Part shown: piece by piece, positions 8,684 through 17,596 of the stretch
Layout: the number at the start of each line of letters is the position of its first letter
Numbering within the stretch: position 1 is the first letter of the stretch
NCBI GenBank assembly: GCA_905221605.1
Contig: CAJNDS010002285.1
Location: forward strand, 454,722-518,721
Direction: 5' to 3'
From: Symbiodinium natans
Taxonomy: Eukaryota > Sar > Dinophyceae > Suessiales > Symbiodiniaceae
Length of the DNA: 64,000 nucleotides
Position numbers and translations under genes: made by a program
Notes under the pieces: generated by a model
Seen by the model: the letters and a program-made list of their open reading frames with translations, nothing else
Database searches by the model: none
What the model was told of the DNA's origin: nothing

Positions 8684-8911
8684 TTCAATAAACCAAGGTA
8701 TATAAAATCACCTCACATTGTAGGAAAGCCGTCGGAAAGTCTGAGGTTTAAAAACAAACTGAACAAGAACCTTAATAATTCTGCTTATGAGAGCATACGA
8801 AATATAGTTGAAGAGGGCGAGAATATAATACAACTGCCACAAGAAAAGAATAGCATTGATTTAAAAAATGTAAAACCACATAAAAAGTATAATAATATAA
8901 AATCTAAATAA
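8678..8911 (+). CDS. Small hypothetical basic protein
   Basis: 77 residues, Lys- and Asn-rich, with one probable helix in the middle (SAYESIRNIVEEGENI). No family is recognised. It lies 11 bases before the capsid gene and starts inside the inverted repeat at 8,644-8,683. Two ATG codons in a row open it. Its place just before the MCP suggests expression with virion genes; nothing more can be said. Confidence 0.6.
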   Translation: MMFNKPRYIKSPHIVGKPSESLRFKNKLNKNLNNSAYESIRNIVEEGENIIQLPQEKNSIDLKNVKPHKKYNNIKSK

Positions 8912-8922
8912 AGTATATAATT

Positions 8923-10389
8923 ATGGATTTGGTTCTGGCAGAGAGCAACGATGATATGATAAATAGCCTCCAGTTCGGTTTACCCCAGTCGGCAGCATAT
9001 GTAACTGACAGGAAACAAGTTCACTTTCCTAGTGTATCTGGAAACATCTTTAGTTCATCTAACGGAAACAAATACTTAAAGTTTGTAATCACAGGTGAAG
9101 ATAATAATTATATTGATTTGTCTAGTGTTTGTTTGTTCTTTGATGTTGTAAATACCTCCACTACTGCAGGAGAATATTTACGCCCATTAGGTGAGAGCCA
9201 TGCCTTCTTTACCAGATACAGATGCAATGGAGCAGGCCAACAACTAAACGATATTGACAATTACAACCAAGTCTGCGAAGAAATGAAATCATTCAAAAGC
9301 GAAGAGGTTAGAAATTTAGATGACATTCAAGAAGGTTGTTTAACAAGATACGACAGTAGAATTAACCGGCTGTTCGCTTATACTATAGAAAGTCACGATG
9401 CAACAGCAACAGCAGGATCAAACCAAAGAGGCGCTGTTCTACCGAAACTAACACGACTTAATACTACAGGAATTGAACAGGGTAAGTTCGTAAGAATGGG
9501 ACACAAGCCCGTTTGTGGATTTGTTCAATCTGGATATTATCCTCCAATTCGGTATTGTCCTTTAGAGTTTATTTTTGAGATAGTTTCAGACGCTGGTGAA
9601 CCAGTTATCAGACCAGCAACACCAGTAGCGGGAACACAAGCAGAAGACGATGAAAACGGCTTATATTTTACAACACGCAATACTACCACATCTTGGGCTA
9701 TTCAGAATGCCATTTTACGATGTGAATTGATACAGGTGGACAACACCGTCAACAATAATATAATTTCACATTTATTGAAAGGGGGTAGGCTTAGAATGGT
9801 TTATCCTGCTTATTATTCATTTTCACAAACCTTCACGGCAGGAAACACAGAGATCAACATGAACATCGTTAAATCTTCAACTCGTTTATCTCAGATGTTC
9901 TTCACCTTTAGCAACAGCAATATCAATAATGACAACACAGCAGGTAATTATGACAGAAAGAGATGGAACTACTTTTTCCACCCTATGGCGGTAACCATTG
10001 ATAACCTTGAAGGTGTGATCGACAGCGATAAACAAATTTCAGCACAGATACAAATAGCTAATAAGAAATTCCCAGAACAGGAAATATCAAGCATTAGCGA
10101 GTTTATGTATTTCCTTCGTAGGGCTGTTAACGTTATGTCGCCTTATTACGACGGCTTTTCAATTGATATTTATAGATACGCTAACGATAAGTTTATTGGA
10201 GGAATAAATTTCGATAAGCAACCCGATATGAATTTCACAGGTTCCAACACGAAAATGGGCTCCTTAATCACTTTTAAAATCAAAGGAGCAAATCAATCAT
10301 TCGCCCTCGGTATTGAAAGAGTTTTTGTGACTGCTGTGAGTGAGCAAATATTCGAGTTAAGTGAGTCAGCAAGCACGGTATTAGACTAA
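8923..10389 (+). CDS. Major capsid protein, Polinton-like virus type
   Basis: 488 residues. Length, beta-strand-rich composition, absence of Lys/Glu helices and position between small virion genes fit the double-jelly-roll major capsid protein of PLVs. Segments that fit the family are the N-terminal QFGLPQSAAYVTDRKQVHF and SNGNKYLKFVI, the LDDIQEGCLTRYDSRI region (about residues 146-161), and the second jelly roll with RRAVNVMSPYYDGFSIDIY. It would form the trimeric capsomers of the shell. A TATATAATTATGG sequence marks the start. No frame break is seen, in contrast to several neighbours. Assignment is by pattern memory; profile comparison with PLV, virophage and Polinton MCPs would decide the subgroup. 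Confidence 0.76.
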   Translation: MDLVLAESNDDMINSLQFGLPQSAAYVTDRKQVHFPSVSGNIFSSSNGNKYLKFVITGEDNNYIDLSSVCLFFDVVNTSTTAGEYLRPLGESHAFFTRYRCNGAGQQLNDIDNYNQVCEEMKSFKSEEVRNLDDIQEGCLTRYDSRINRLFAYTIESHDATATAGSNQRGAVLPKLTRLNTTGIEQGKFVRMGHKPVCGFVQSGYYPPIRYCPLEFIFEIVSDAGEPVIRPATPVAGTQAEDDENGLYFTTRNTTTSWAIQNAILRCELIQVDNTVNNNIISHLLKGGRLRMVYPAYYSFSQTFTAGNTEINMNIVKSSTRLSQMFFTFSNSNINNDNTAGNYDRKRWNYFFHPMAVTIDNLEGVIDSDKQISAQIQIANKKFPEQEISSISEFMYFLRRAVNVMSPYYDGFSIDIYRYANDKFIGGINFDKQPDMNFTGSNTKMGSLITFKIKGANQSFALGIERVFVTAVSEQIFELSESASTVLD

Positions 10390-10462
10390 ATTGTCTACCA
10401 AATTTAATTCTATTATGTAAAATGTTATAAAGAAATAATACTTTATAAGATATTATAAGATT

Positions 10463-11304
10463 ATGCCTAAAATCCAGTTAATTATGATCAAACACACTTT
10501 TATAAAATCATAAGCAAAGACACAACCATTTTAGATACTTATGTGGGACACACTACTAACTTCATAAAGAGAAAATACAAACACAAAGACCATTGTATTA
10601 ACACTAACCATCGTAATTATAATATACCATTATATCAGTTTATACGAGATAACGGAGGGTGGGATAACTTTGATATGGTATTAATAACTACTGAGAAATG
10701 CGGAAACTCACTAGAAGCAAGAAAAAGAGAAAGAGAATACATAGAACAACTAGGAGCAACATTAAATATTACCAGACCGTTTATAACAACTGAAGAAGCA
10801 GTAGAATTAAAGAAACAATGCTATGAAAACAAGAAAGAGCATTATTTACAGAAGAAGAAGGATTACTATGAAAACAAAAAGGAAAAGATACTACAAGATT
10901 GTAAAGAATACAGAGAAGAACACAAGGAGCAAATACAGGAATACAAGAAAGATTATTATGAAAGGAATAAAGAATACATAAAAGCAAAGAGCAACAAGAA
11001 CTATTATGATAATATTGAAGATAGAAGAGCAAAGAATAAGGAATACAGAGATCAACACAAAGAAGAAAGAGTAGAATACGACAAGCAATATAGGCAAGAT
11101 AATAAAGAAAGAATAGCTCGATACAAAAAAGATTATCATGAAAAGAACAGAGATACCGTACTACAGAAACACAAAGAATATCACAAACAACATAAAGAAG
11201 AGCAAAACCAAAAACGACGTGAATTCTACCAAGATCATAAGGAAGAAATCAACAGAAAGCGAAGAGAAAAGCGTCAACAAGCAAAAGAACAACAAATGAA
11301 TTAA
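10463..11304 (+). pseudogene. GIY-YIG endonuclease gene with an early frame break
   Basis: The natural start appears to be the ATG at 10,463 (MPKIQLI), which runs into a stop after 16 codons. The nuclease core FYKIIS and TYVGHTT lies in the frame shifted by -1, which is open from 10,471 to 11,304. A missing base near 10,483 explains both. After the core comes an Arg/Glu helix (ARKREREYIEQLG), then about 170 residues of repeated Tyr/Lys/Glu/Asn segments (YKKDYYERNKEYIKAK type), a long charged helix array. Unlike the two other GIY-YIG genes of this element there is no zinc finger at the end. If the break is a sequencing error the gene is intact. Confidence 0.7.
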
Positions 11305-11306
11305 TT

Positions 11307-11347
11307 CATTATAAATATTAATTTCTCACATATTAATATTTATAATG
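11307..11347. promoter_or_regulatory. 16-bp inverted repeat ending in the fibre gene start codon
   Basis: CATTATAAATATTAAT (11,307-11,322) and its exact reverse complement (11,332-11,347) enclose TTCTCACAT. The second arm ends with the ATG of the fibre gene. The TTTCTCA before ATTAAT is shared with the sites at 8,644-8,683 and 14,467-14,501. A palindrome ATGAATTAATTCAT (11,296-11,309) covers the stop of the upstream gene. Confidence 0.55.
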
Positions 11348-13666
11348 GCTTCACTAAATAATTTAACGGCAGTTTATGCAGATAGATTTTATTTGTCATC
11401 TTCAACGGGTGTAAGTGAAATATCAGATACATATGCTACAAAAACCGAATTAGGAGACATCAACACTGCAAACTCTTCAAGTATAACAGCCAACACTGAC
11501 GCTATTTCAGTATTGAATACAAAGCAACTACAAAACTTTCATGACATCAGTTCTATCTCTCATATTTTGGCGACTACATATCAAACTAATTTGCAAATAT
11601 CCAGTAGCTACTACAGTAAGTAGAAATAGATACTACATTTTCTAATTATTATACATCAACACAGATTGACACAAATTTATCTACTAACTTCCAAACCAAC
11701 ACGCAACTGGCAACCAATTATTATGATAAGGGCGAGGTAGATACATTAATAGCAGGGGCTGGATCGGGATACACAACTACTGAGGTTGATAATCTACTAG
11801 ACTTAAGAGTTCCCAAATCAGATTTTACAAATAGATTTAGTGCCAATCCTATTATTGACTGTAGTGCCCCTACTGTTATTCATAGCGGTTTAACATTAAA
11901 CAACTCAACTATTAATATATCGCCAGTAGCAGGATTATTATTTAGTAATCAAACAGGAGGAGGTGATAAAGTATTAGCAGAGTTTAAAAACGCAACGAGT
12001 TATATAACTTTACAAGGAGATAAAATATTTTGTAATAATACATCAGATGACGCTATTAAACAATTAGATTTATCAAATAATAATGATTAATAATGCAGGT
12101 TATAAAATGAGTGGTAAAATAGCAGTGCCAAGCGGTGGGTTAGTAGTAGAAAACACAGCAGATGCTAATCTATCATTTACAGTTAGAAATACTGGTAATT
12201 ATATTACTTTTAATAATGATAATATTGATTGTTATAATTCAGTTGGTGATACAGGTAGGATTTTACAACTAAATAATAATGCTAATCAGTATGTTAAATC
12301 TCATTCTTTATTAATTGATACAGGAATAGAAACATTAACAGGAGGTTATACATTAGATGTTGTTGATAGTGCTATTACTAGACAGAACTTAAAGGTAGAT
12401 GGTGATATTGATTTAACAACTGATTTCAATTTTGATGGAGAAAACGCTAATATTAATAATGCCAATGGATTAACATTTTATAAAAATACAACAGACGCTA
12501 GTAATGTTTTAACTGTAAAAAACGCACAAGGGTATTTAAAATTTAACTCATTTAATATTAATGCTTATAATACAAGCAATGACAGTTCTTCATTACTTTT
12601 ATTAAATACTGCAAATGGTAATGGTGTCTATTGTTTAAGTTTAGGCATCGGAGCAATTCAAGGCGCAAATAAACTAAATGTAAGTGGTGGGAATGCTAAT
12701 TTTGGTGGCACCTCATCATTTCAAAACACATCAACATTTAATGGTGATATTTATGTCAATAGTTCAGGCAGGATATTTCAAAGAGCAGACGCTAATAATT
12801 CATTAAATATAATATCAACAGAAGAAATTAATTTTTCATTACAACCAAGAACAATTGATCCTACAACAGGAACAATAGCACTACAACTAAACGACACTAA
12901 CGGAATTGCATTAAACAGAGCAGTCGTAAATAATCTTACTTTTAATAGTATTGGTAATATTGTAGGTGAAAGCGATGTTATTAGTTGGGGTAGGTTTATG
13001 TTTCAGAAAAGCAGTGAATTAAAGGAAGTTTTAGACACTCAGTATAAGTTATATATCAGAAATGGAGACACTGCGGGAGAAATGAATTTGACAATAGGAT
13101 TGGAAAGTAGCACACCGGAAATTCAATTAACAGAAGGGAAAGTGAATTTATTGGGAAATTTAGAAATAACACACGATGATATAACAGGACAGCAACGAGT
13201 ATTAATAAATAATCCAGACGACAACGGATGGATAAGATTAAGTAATAACAACTTATCAACATTAGACGCAACAACAACAGGTGTGGATGTTTATGGTGAC
13301 CTTTCATATACAGGGTCATTAATTCCTTCATCAGATAAAAGGTTAAAGAAAGACATAAAAGAAGTAGATAGCAAAAAAGCAGTAGACCTAATAAAATATA
13401 TTAAACCGAAAACATATCATTTTATTGATGACAGACAACAAGGTAAATCGTGTGTAGGATTTATCGCTAATGATTTCATGGAAACAAAGAAGATGCCGGA
13501 TGAATGGCAGAATGTAGTTAAAGAAGGAAAAGATGGATATTTAAAGTTTGATTATACAACGTGTGTGCCAATTTTATGGAGTGCTTTACAGACAACAATA
13601 AATGAAGTAGATAAACTGAAAAAGGAAGTAAATAAGTTAAAGAAAAATAAGAGTGATAGTGATTAA
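11345..13666 (+). pseudogene. Fibre protein with C-terminal S74-type chaperone domain, two frame breaks
   Basis: Three open pieces follow one another: 11,345-11,623, about 11,620-12,090 in the frame shifted by -1, and 12,083-13,666 shifted by -1 again. Composition is the same across the joins (Asn/Thr/Ser-rich, DxxYATKTEL and SSYYSK-type spacers, repeated short beta segments), so one gene of about 770 codons is likely. The last piece (527 residues) ends with SSDKRLKKDIKEV, GFIANDF and a final coiled coil (NEVDKLKKEVNKLKK). This is the Peptidase_S74 intramolecular chaperone pattern of phage tail spikes: a Ser-Lys pair in SDKRLKKD cuts the chaperone off after the trimer has folded. A receptor-binding fibre role is inferred. 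Confidence 0.72.
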
Positions 13667-13712
13667 TAATATTTTGATCAATAATATTTTAGGAAATAAT
13701 ATTATTAATCAC
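13659..13712. terminator. 15-bp hairpin between convergent fibre and ATPase genes
   Basis: GTGATTAATAATATT (13,659-13,673) and its exact reverse complement (13,698-13,712) form a stem that covers both stop codons (13,664-13,666 plus strand, 13,705-13,707 minus strand). A second short repeat AATAATATTTT lies in the loop. This is a probable shared transcript end. Confidence 0.55.
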
Positions 13713-14466
13713 CTATTTCAAAGCGTTGTTCAAAATTAATATAAAACATGTTATTCACATCTTTAGCATTTGTGTTTATATAAAAGAACGAGTAAGGCGC
13801 AAAGTTCACCGCTTGTTGATACATGTCATAAAGTGTTCGCTTGTCTACAAGGGCACTATTCTCTTCTAGGAAACTATTTACCTCGTTCATGTTCTTCAGT
13901 CTGAATATGAAAAGTGCCGAGGCATTAAGTCTTATTATAGGGGCAAGGACATTATATTTTTGTGTTGATAAAATACATGAGATGGCATTATGTCTTCCAC
14001 GTGTGAACAATCCATGCAAGATATTTGAGTATCTTACAAATTTAGGATCATCGGCAAAGTCGTCCACCACTATTAAAATACTGAATAATTCCTTTTGTTT
14101 ATTCTTCTTCTGGAAGTCTATTACCTTGTGTTGCGTTTCTATTATATGCTTTAACGCAATTGGATCGTATTCTTCATAATATACTTTTTCCTTTTCGGTA
14201 TCCACTTTCATTACGTCAGTAATGTATTTCTTGACTGCTCTCCATGTGTCATCCACATGCACACTAGGGCTAAAAATGTATATCCTTTCAAATGAACCAC
14301 GGTATATCTTTAAAATTAGATTTTGTATTAAAACAGACTTGCCACCCGTTGAAGAGGCAACACATAACATTCTTGCAGGTAGACTTGGCATCATCCCGTA
14401 TTTACTATTCTTATAATTGTATTTGGGTATGTCTATAGGTTCTACTTTAGGAATATCTTCTAACAT
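13705..14466 (-). CDS. Packaging ATPase, A32 / FtsK-HerA type
   Basis: 253 residues. SSTGGKS (residues 38-44) is the Walker A loop and ILIVVDDFAD (about 130-139) the Walker B strand with its acidic pair. SCILSTQKYNVL (about 173) fits the sensor region of this family, and LFTRGRHNAI the segment before it. Length and order match the DNA-packaging ATPases of PLVs, virophages and Polintons, which drive genome entry into the preformed shell. The gene reads leftward, opposite to MCP and fibre, from a divergent spacer. No frame break is seen. Confidence 0.9.
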   Translation of the reverse strand: MLEDIPKVEPIDIPKYNYKNSKYGMMPSLPARMLCVASSTGGKSVLIQNLILKIYRGSFERIYIFSPSVHVDDTWRAVKKYITDVMKVDTEKEKVYYEEYDPIALKHIIETQHKVIDFQKKNKQKELFSILIVVDDFADDPKFVRYSNILHGLFTRGRHNAISCILSTQKYNVLAPIIRLNASALFIFRLKNMNEVNSFLEENSALVDKRTLYDMYQQAVNFAPYSFFYINTNAKDVNNMFYINFEQRFEIGD

Positions 14467-14501
14467 TAATACTAGTGAGAAATTATATCATTTAAATATA
14501 T
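14467..14501. promoter_or_regulatory. Divergent spacer between ATPase and small gene
   Basis: On the minus strand TTTCTCAC lies about 10 bases before the ATPase ATG, followed by TAGTATTA. This repeats the TTTCTCA plus ATTAAT layout found before the genes at 8,678 and 11,345. On the plus strand TTTAAATATAT leads directly into the ATG at 14,502. Confidence 0.45.
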
Positions 14502-14648
14502 ATGGATAAATACATAGAAGTAATAAATGAGATAGAGAATTTTGATGAAATAATAAAAACTCCAAGATACAGAATGTGTTGTCACAGTTTGTTGGAATTT
14601 CTTAAGGCATTTTTATATTATCTTAAAAATGTTAAAAAATGTAAATAA
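14502..14648 (+). CDS. Small hypothetical protein (48 residues)
   Basis: MDKYIEVINEIENF... to KNVKKCK, ending TAA at 14,646-14,648. It is a short helical protein with CC in the middle and a hydrophobic stretch LLEFLKAFLYYL that could be amphipathic or membrane-near. ATATATATG leads into the start, as for the next gene. It reads away from the ATPase. No family is recognised and coding is supported only by position, start context and codon composition. Confidence 0.45.
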   Translation: MDKYIEVINEIENFDEIIKTPRYRMCCHSLLEFLKAFLYYLKNVKKCK

Positions 14649-14657
14649 TATATATAC

Positions 14658-14855
14658 ATGGATTGTTTGTTTACTAAGAAAGAAAACAAAGAAAATAAAA
14701 CTGATTGGCTGGAGGAAAGAAGAAATATTAGAATGTATAACGCCAGATTAAGTGCTATTATAGATGAACTAGAGGATTATTATCATTATGAAGAGTATAA
14801 GAAGCGATTTAAATTGTTGTTTGAGTTTTATCAGCTGGAAGAATTGCAAAAATAA
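14658..14855 (+). CDS. Small hypothetical helical protein (65 residues)
   Basis: Very charged and almost wholly helical (EERRNIRMYNARLSAIIDEL, then YEEYKKRFKLLFEFYQLEEL). TATATATACATGG leads into the start, 9 bases after the previous stop. It fits a small regulatory or scaffold protein, but there is no recognised family. Confidence 0.55.
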   Translation: MDCLFTKKENKENKTDWLEERRNIRMYNARLSAIIDELEDYYHYEEYKKRFKLLFEFYQLEELQK

Positions 14856-14879
14856 TGTTGTAAAGAGTGATTTACTTAT

Positions 14880-14960
14880 AGAATGACGCAAGGAACGAGC
14901 CCCGCGTGCATTCGCGTCAGCGCCCCATTTCTCCCATTTCCCCAGTGTGCCTTCCATAAG
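14880..14960. other. GC-rich island inside AT-rich viral DNA
   Basis: Between two viral genes about 75 bases are clearly richer in G and C than all viral DNA around them (GAGCCCCGCGTGCATTCGCG, then CGCCCCATTTCTCCCATTTC). No open frame is kept. It looks like inserted host DNA or the remnant of a small element. The rest of the gap 14,856-15,051 is AT-rich without visible structure. Confidence 0.45.
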
Positions 14961-15051
14961 CATGTCAAAAGAACATGGTAATGGTTAATTAGTTTGAAAC
15001 AATGCTTGTCATAATTAATAAATTATGATAAATATTGTAAAATAATATAAT

Positions 15052-15291
15052 ATGACAATATATGTTGATAAGATAACCATGGATTTTAATACTGAGCATT
15101 ACCCTCCCCATTGTGATCGGCAATGTGTTAGATGTAAGAAGTTGAAGAATTTAGTGCATTTCAAAAGATATTATCATTGTAAAACGGGGAGGTATTTAAT
15201 GCAGTGTAGAACCACTGTTACTTGCTGTGAATGTCTTGATGGAATGAAAAAGTATAATGATAAAAGGAAACGTGAGTTAAAAAAAACATAA
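15052..15291 (+). CDS. Small protein with two CxxC zinc knuckles
   Basis: 79 residues. CVRCKKL (about residues 25-31) and CCECLDG (58-64) enclose a short beta-type segment, which fits a treble-clef or zinc-ribbon fold, followed by a basic tail (KKYNDKRKRELKK). AATAATATAATATGAC marks the start. Such proteins in viruses often bind nucleic acid; here that is inference. It is the last recognisable viral gene before the host flank. Confidence 0.6.
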   Translation: MTIYVDKITMDFNTEHYPPHCDRQCVRCKKLKNLVHFKRYYHCKTGRYLMQCRTTVTCCECLDGMKKYNDKRKRELKKT

Positions 15292-15381
15292 GTATAATGT
15301 AAGCACATTTCATAAGAGTTTATGGAATATAATCCTATTATGATTACAACCTTTATAACCAAACCTAGTAAAATCTATGAG

Positions 15382-15675
15382 AGAACCCTTGCCCATTTTG
15401 GGTAATAATACCACCTTAGGGAATATGGATAGGGTAATTGGTTATTCCTATACTGGTCTTGGTAATGGGGAAGTAGTAGTGATATATTGGGTGGGATGTA
15501 GTAGGGAGTATAGGAATATTCCTCTTATATGGATGAGGTAATCGGTTATTCCTATACTGGTCTTGGTAATGGGGAAGTAGTGGTGATATAGTTGGTGAGG
15601 TGTAGGGGGGAGTATAGGAATAATCGTCTAATGGGTTGACTGGTGGTATTATTACCCAAAATGGGCAAGGGTTCT
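15382..15675. mobile_element. 294-bp element with perfect 34-bp terminal inverted repeats
   Basis: The first 34 bases (15,382-15,415, starting AGAACCCTTGCCC) are an exact reverse complement of the last 34 (15,642-15,675, ending GGGCAAGGGTTCT). Inside are two copies of a 104-base unit starting at 15,427 and 15,531 that share TATACTGGTCTTGG. There is no coding frame and no clear target duplication. It may be a non-autonomous DNA transposon or part of the end of the viral element, because it lies exactly at the composition change. Confidence 0.7.
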
Positions 15676-15880
15676 GCTAACTTTTTTTAGGGTTTAGGGT
15701 TTTGGGGTTTGGGGGTTTTAGGGTTTTGGGGCTTTAGGGTTCAGGGTTTAGGTAGGGTTCAGGGTTCATAGTTTCTATTCAACATACCCCTAGGGCATAC
15801 CCCTTAGAAGAAATTAAGGGGTATGGTAAAATCCTCCCTTAGACTCCCTTATACTATCCTTTCATATATGTTAAGGGGTA
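15676..15880. repeat. Degenerate TTTAGGG repeats and unique flank
   Basis: From 15,687 to 15,772 the sequence is a worn array of TTTAGGG and TTTTGGGG variants, the first host-like sequence after the virus. Then follow about 100 bases with two ACATACCCC/GCATACCCC-like pieces and no frame. No gene is seen. Confidence 0.6.
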
Positions 15881-15892
15881 TGGGTGGAACCC

Positions 15893-16090
15893 GTGTTTTT
15901 TTTTTGTTGTGGGTGTTTTTTTTGCTGTGGGTGCTTTTTTCGGGGGCCGCCCCGGTGAGTGAGTGACCTGGTGCGTGTCGCCCCCGCACCCGCAGCAAAA
16001 AAAAAAACGCCCCCAGCACCCGCGCAAAAAAAAAACGCGCCCCCGCACCCGCAGCAAAAAAAAACAACGCCCCCCCCCTTCCTCCCCACC
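15893..16090. repeat. A/C minisatellite, first block
   Basis: Units of about 28-31 bases built from CCCCCGCACCCGCAGC and a run of 8-10 A. The block also includes the reverse complement (GTTGTGGGTGTTTTTTTTGC type) at its left end, with an inversion point near 15,950. Open frames through it are translation of simple repeats. A second block lies at 17,597-17,792. Confidence 0.75.
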
Positions 16091-16149
16091 CCCCAGGTCA
16101 TTTGTTTTGCAATTTCCTCCCCAACCCCGTCCCCAACGCCCCCCCTCCT

Positions 16150-16692
16150 TTAAACTGTGCAAGCGTTTTCAAAGCACTGAATCCTTCCCAAGGCCATCAT
16201 GCGAGCATTGTGTTTGCAAACGGTGGAGGGAGGGCTGCACCCCGCCCGACCCCCCCCCCCCTCTTTAAAACCGTGCCAGGTCGCTTCTCAGCATATGAAT
16301 CCTGTCCAAGCCTATCATGCCAGCATTGGGTTTGCAAATAGGGGGGGGCTGCGCCCCCCCCAACCCCCCCGCTGCTTAAAGCCATGCCGCTTGCTTCAAA
16401 GCAAATGAATCCTTTCCGAACCCATCATGAGAGCATTCCCCCCCGCTTGAAAGGGGGGGGGGGTGGGGCTGCGCTTTTTAGCCCGGCAAACTTGCTTCAA
16501 TCATACGAATCCCTTCCAAACCCATGATGATGCGAGCATTGTGTTTGCAAATGGGGGGGGCTGCGCCCCCCCCAACCCCCCCGCTTTTTTTAGCCGGCAA
16601 GCCTGCTTCAAAGCTTACGAATCCCTTCCAAACCCATGATGCGAGCATTGTGTTTTCAAATGCGGCGGTCTGCGCAGCCCCCAACCCCCTGA
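16150..16692. repeat. About 110-bp tandem repeat, five degenerate copies
   Basis: Each copy reads TGCTTCAAAGC-type, GAATCCYTTCCAAACCCATC, ATGCGAGCATTGTGTTTGCA and then a G-run/C-run pair around GGGCTGCGCC that would form a strong hairpin. Copies start near 16,160, 16,275, 16,385, 16,490 and 16,600. There is no coding sense. Confidence 0.75.
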
Positions 16693-16699
16693 CGAAAGA

Positions 16700-17580
16700 G
16701 GGAATATATGCTTGCTTTCCTACGAAAATTCAGACCTTATGGTGGAAGTTGAATTTTCCGTTTAAAAATAGAGATATCAACGTCTTCTTAGTAAAGAATC
16801 GAGAAAATAGAGCTTGTGTTATGAGACATGAACAAAAACACTTGTTGTCTACGAGTCACAAATAGAGATAATGCATGTACTCTTCTGACAATATAGAGAA
16901 TTAGCTTTTCATGTATTCCTCTCTCATGTCTTCCTCGTGAAATAAAGAGAAGAAGTCTGAAAATACTGACAAAATAAGAAACTATAGAACAATAGAGGTT
17001 TTCGCGATACAATATATTAGATGCTTCCTATGACAACATAGAGGAAATAGAGGCTTTCATACGAAAATATAGCGAAAATACAAGGTGTTTTCATATTAAA
17101 TGTAGAGGTCTTGATATTCAAATATAGAGAATAGAGGTTTTCATGTTCAAATGTTAAGACAATGGAGGTTTGCCTATTCAGAGACACAGAAAATAATGGG
17201 CTTCCTATTAAAATTAGGACAAGAGGAACAAAAACACTTTTAATTGCAAGTCACATATTGAGATAACACAGAGAATAAGTTTCTCATGTATTCCTCTCTC
17301 ATGTCTTCCTCATTAAATATAGAGGAAAACTATGACGATATAGACAAAAATAGAGAGAAATAGAGGTTTTGGTTATAAAATAGAGAGAAATAGAGGTTTT
17401 CGAATTGAAGTATAGAGAAATTAGAAAAACTAGAGGTTTTCATGCTAAATGTAGAGAAAATAGAGGTTTTCATATTCAAATATAGAGAAGAAAGAGGTTT
17501 TCCTATTCAAATATAGAGGAGAAAGAGGTTTTCCTATTGAAAATTAGAGAAAATAAAGGTTTTCATAGTAAAATATGGAG
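16700..17580. repeat. AT-rich tandem repeat of about 36 bp
   Basis: A worn array of a unit like AATAGAGGTTTTCATATTCA plus AATATAGAGAA. Copies near 17,340-17,580 are best kept; those near 16,750-17,200 have drifted and contain a longer unit with CATGTATTCCTCTCTCATGT at about 16,910 and 17,288. No gene is visible. Confidence 0.7.
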
Positions 17581-17596
17581 AAAACAGCAAAAACGC

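Larger units (their letters stand above)
1..15381. mobile_element. Endogenous Polinton-like virus, left end outside window
   Basis: This AT-rich block holds the set of genes that defines Polinton-like viruses and their relatives: major capsid protein, penton-like protein, A32/FtsK-HerA-type packaging ATPase, replicative polymerase and helicase, plus accessory lipase-like, fibre and GIY-YIG genes. Genes are closely spaced and separated by AT-rich inverted repeats. Base composition changes sharply near 15.68 kb, where degenerate TTTAGGG repeats begin. No integrase and no viral terminal inverted repeat is visible, so the element probably extends to the left of position 1. The right limit is placed at the edge of a small inverted-repeat element (15,382-15,675) and could lie up to 300 bases further right. 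Several genes are broken, so this copy may be inactive. Confidence 0.82.

Noticed and set aside
10781-11139. Minus-strand hydrophobic frames inside the third GIY-YIG gene
   Set aside because: Antisense shadow of Lys/Tyr/Glu-rich helices; the plus-strand frame has the family motifs.
15849-16408. Overlapping open frames rich in Pro, Lys, Gly and Phe
   Set aside because: Translation of the A/C minisatellite and G/C runs on both strands; no codon bias.
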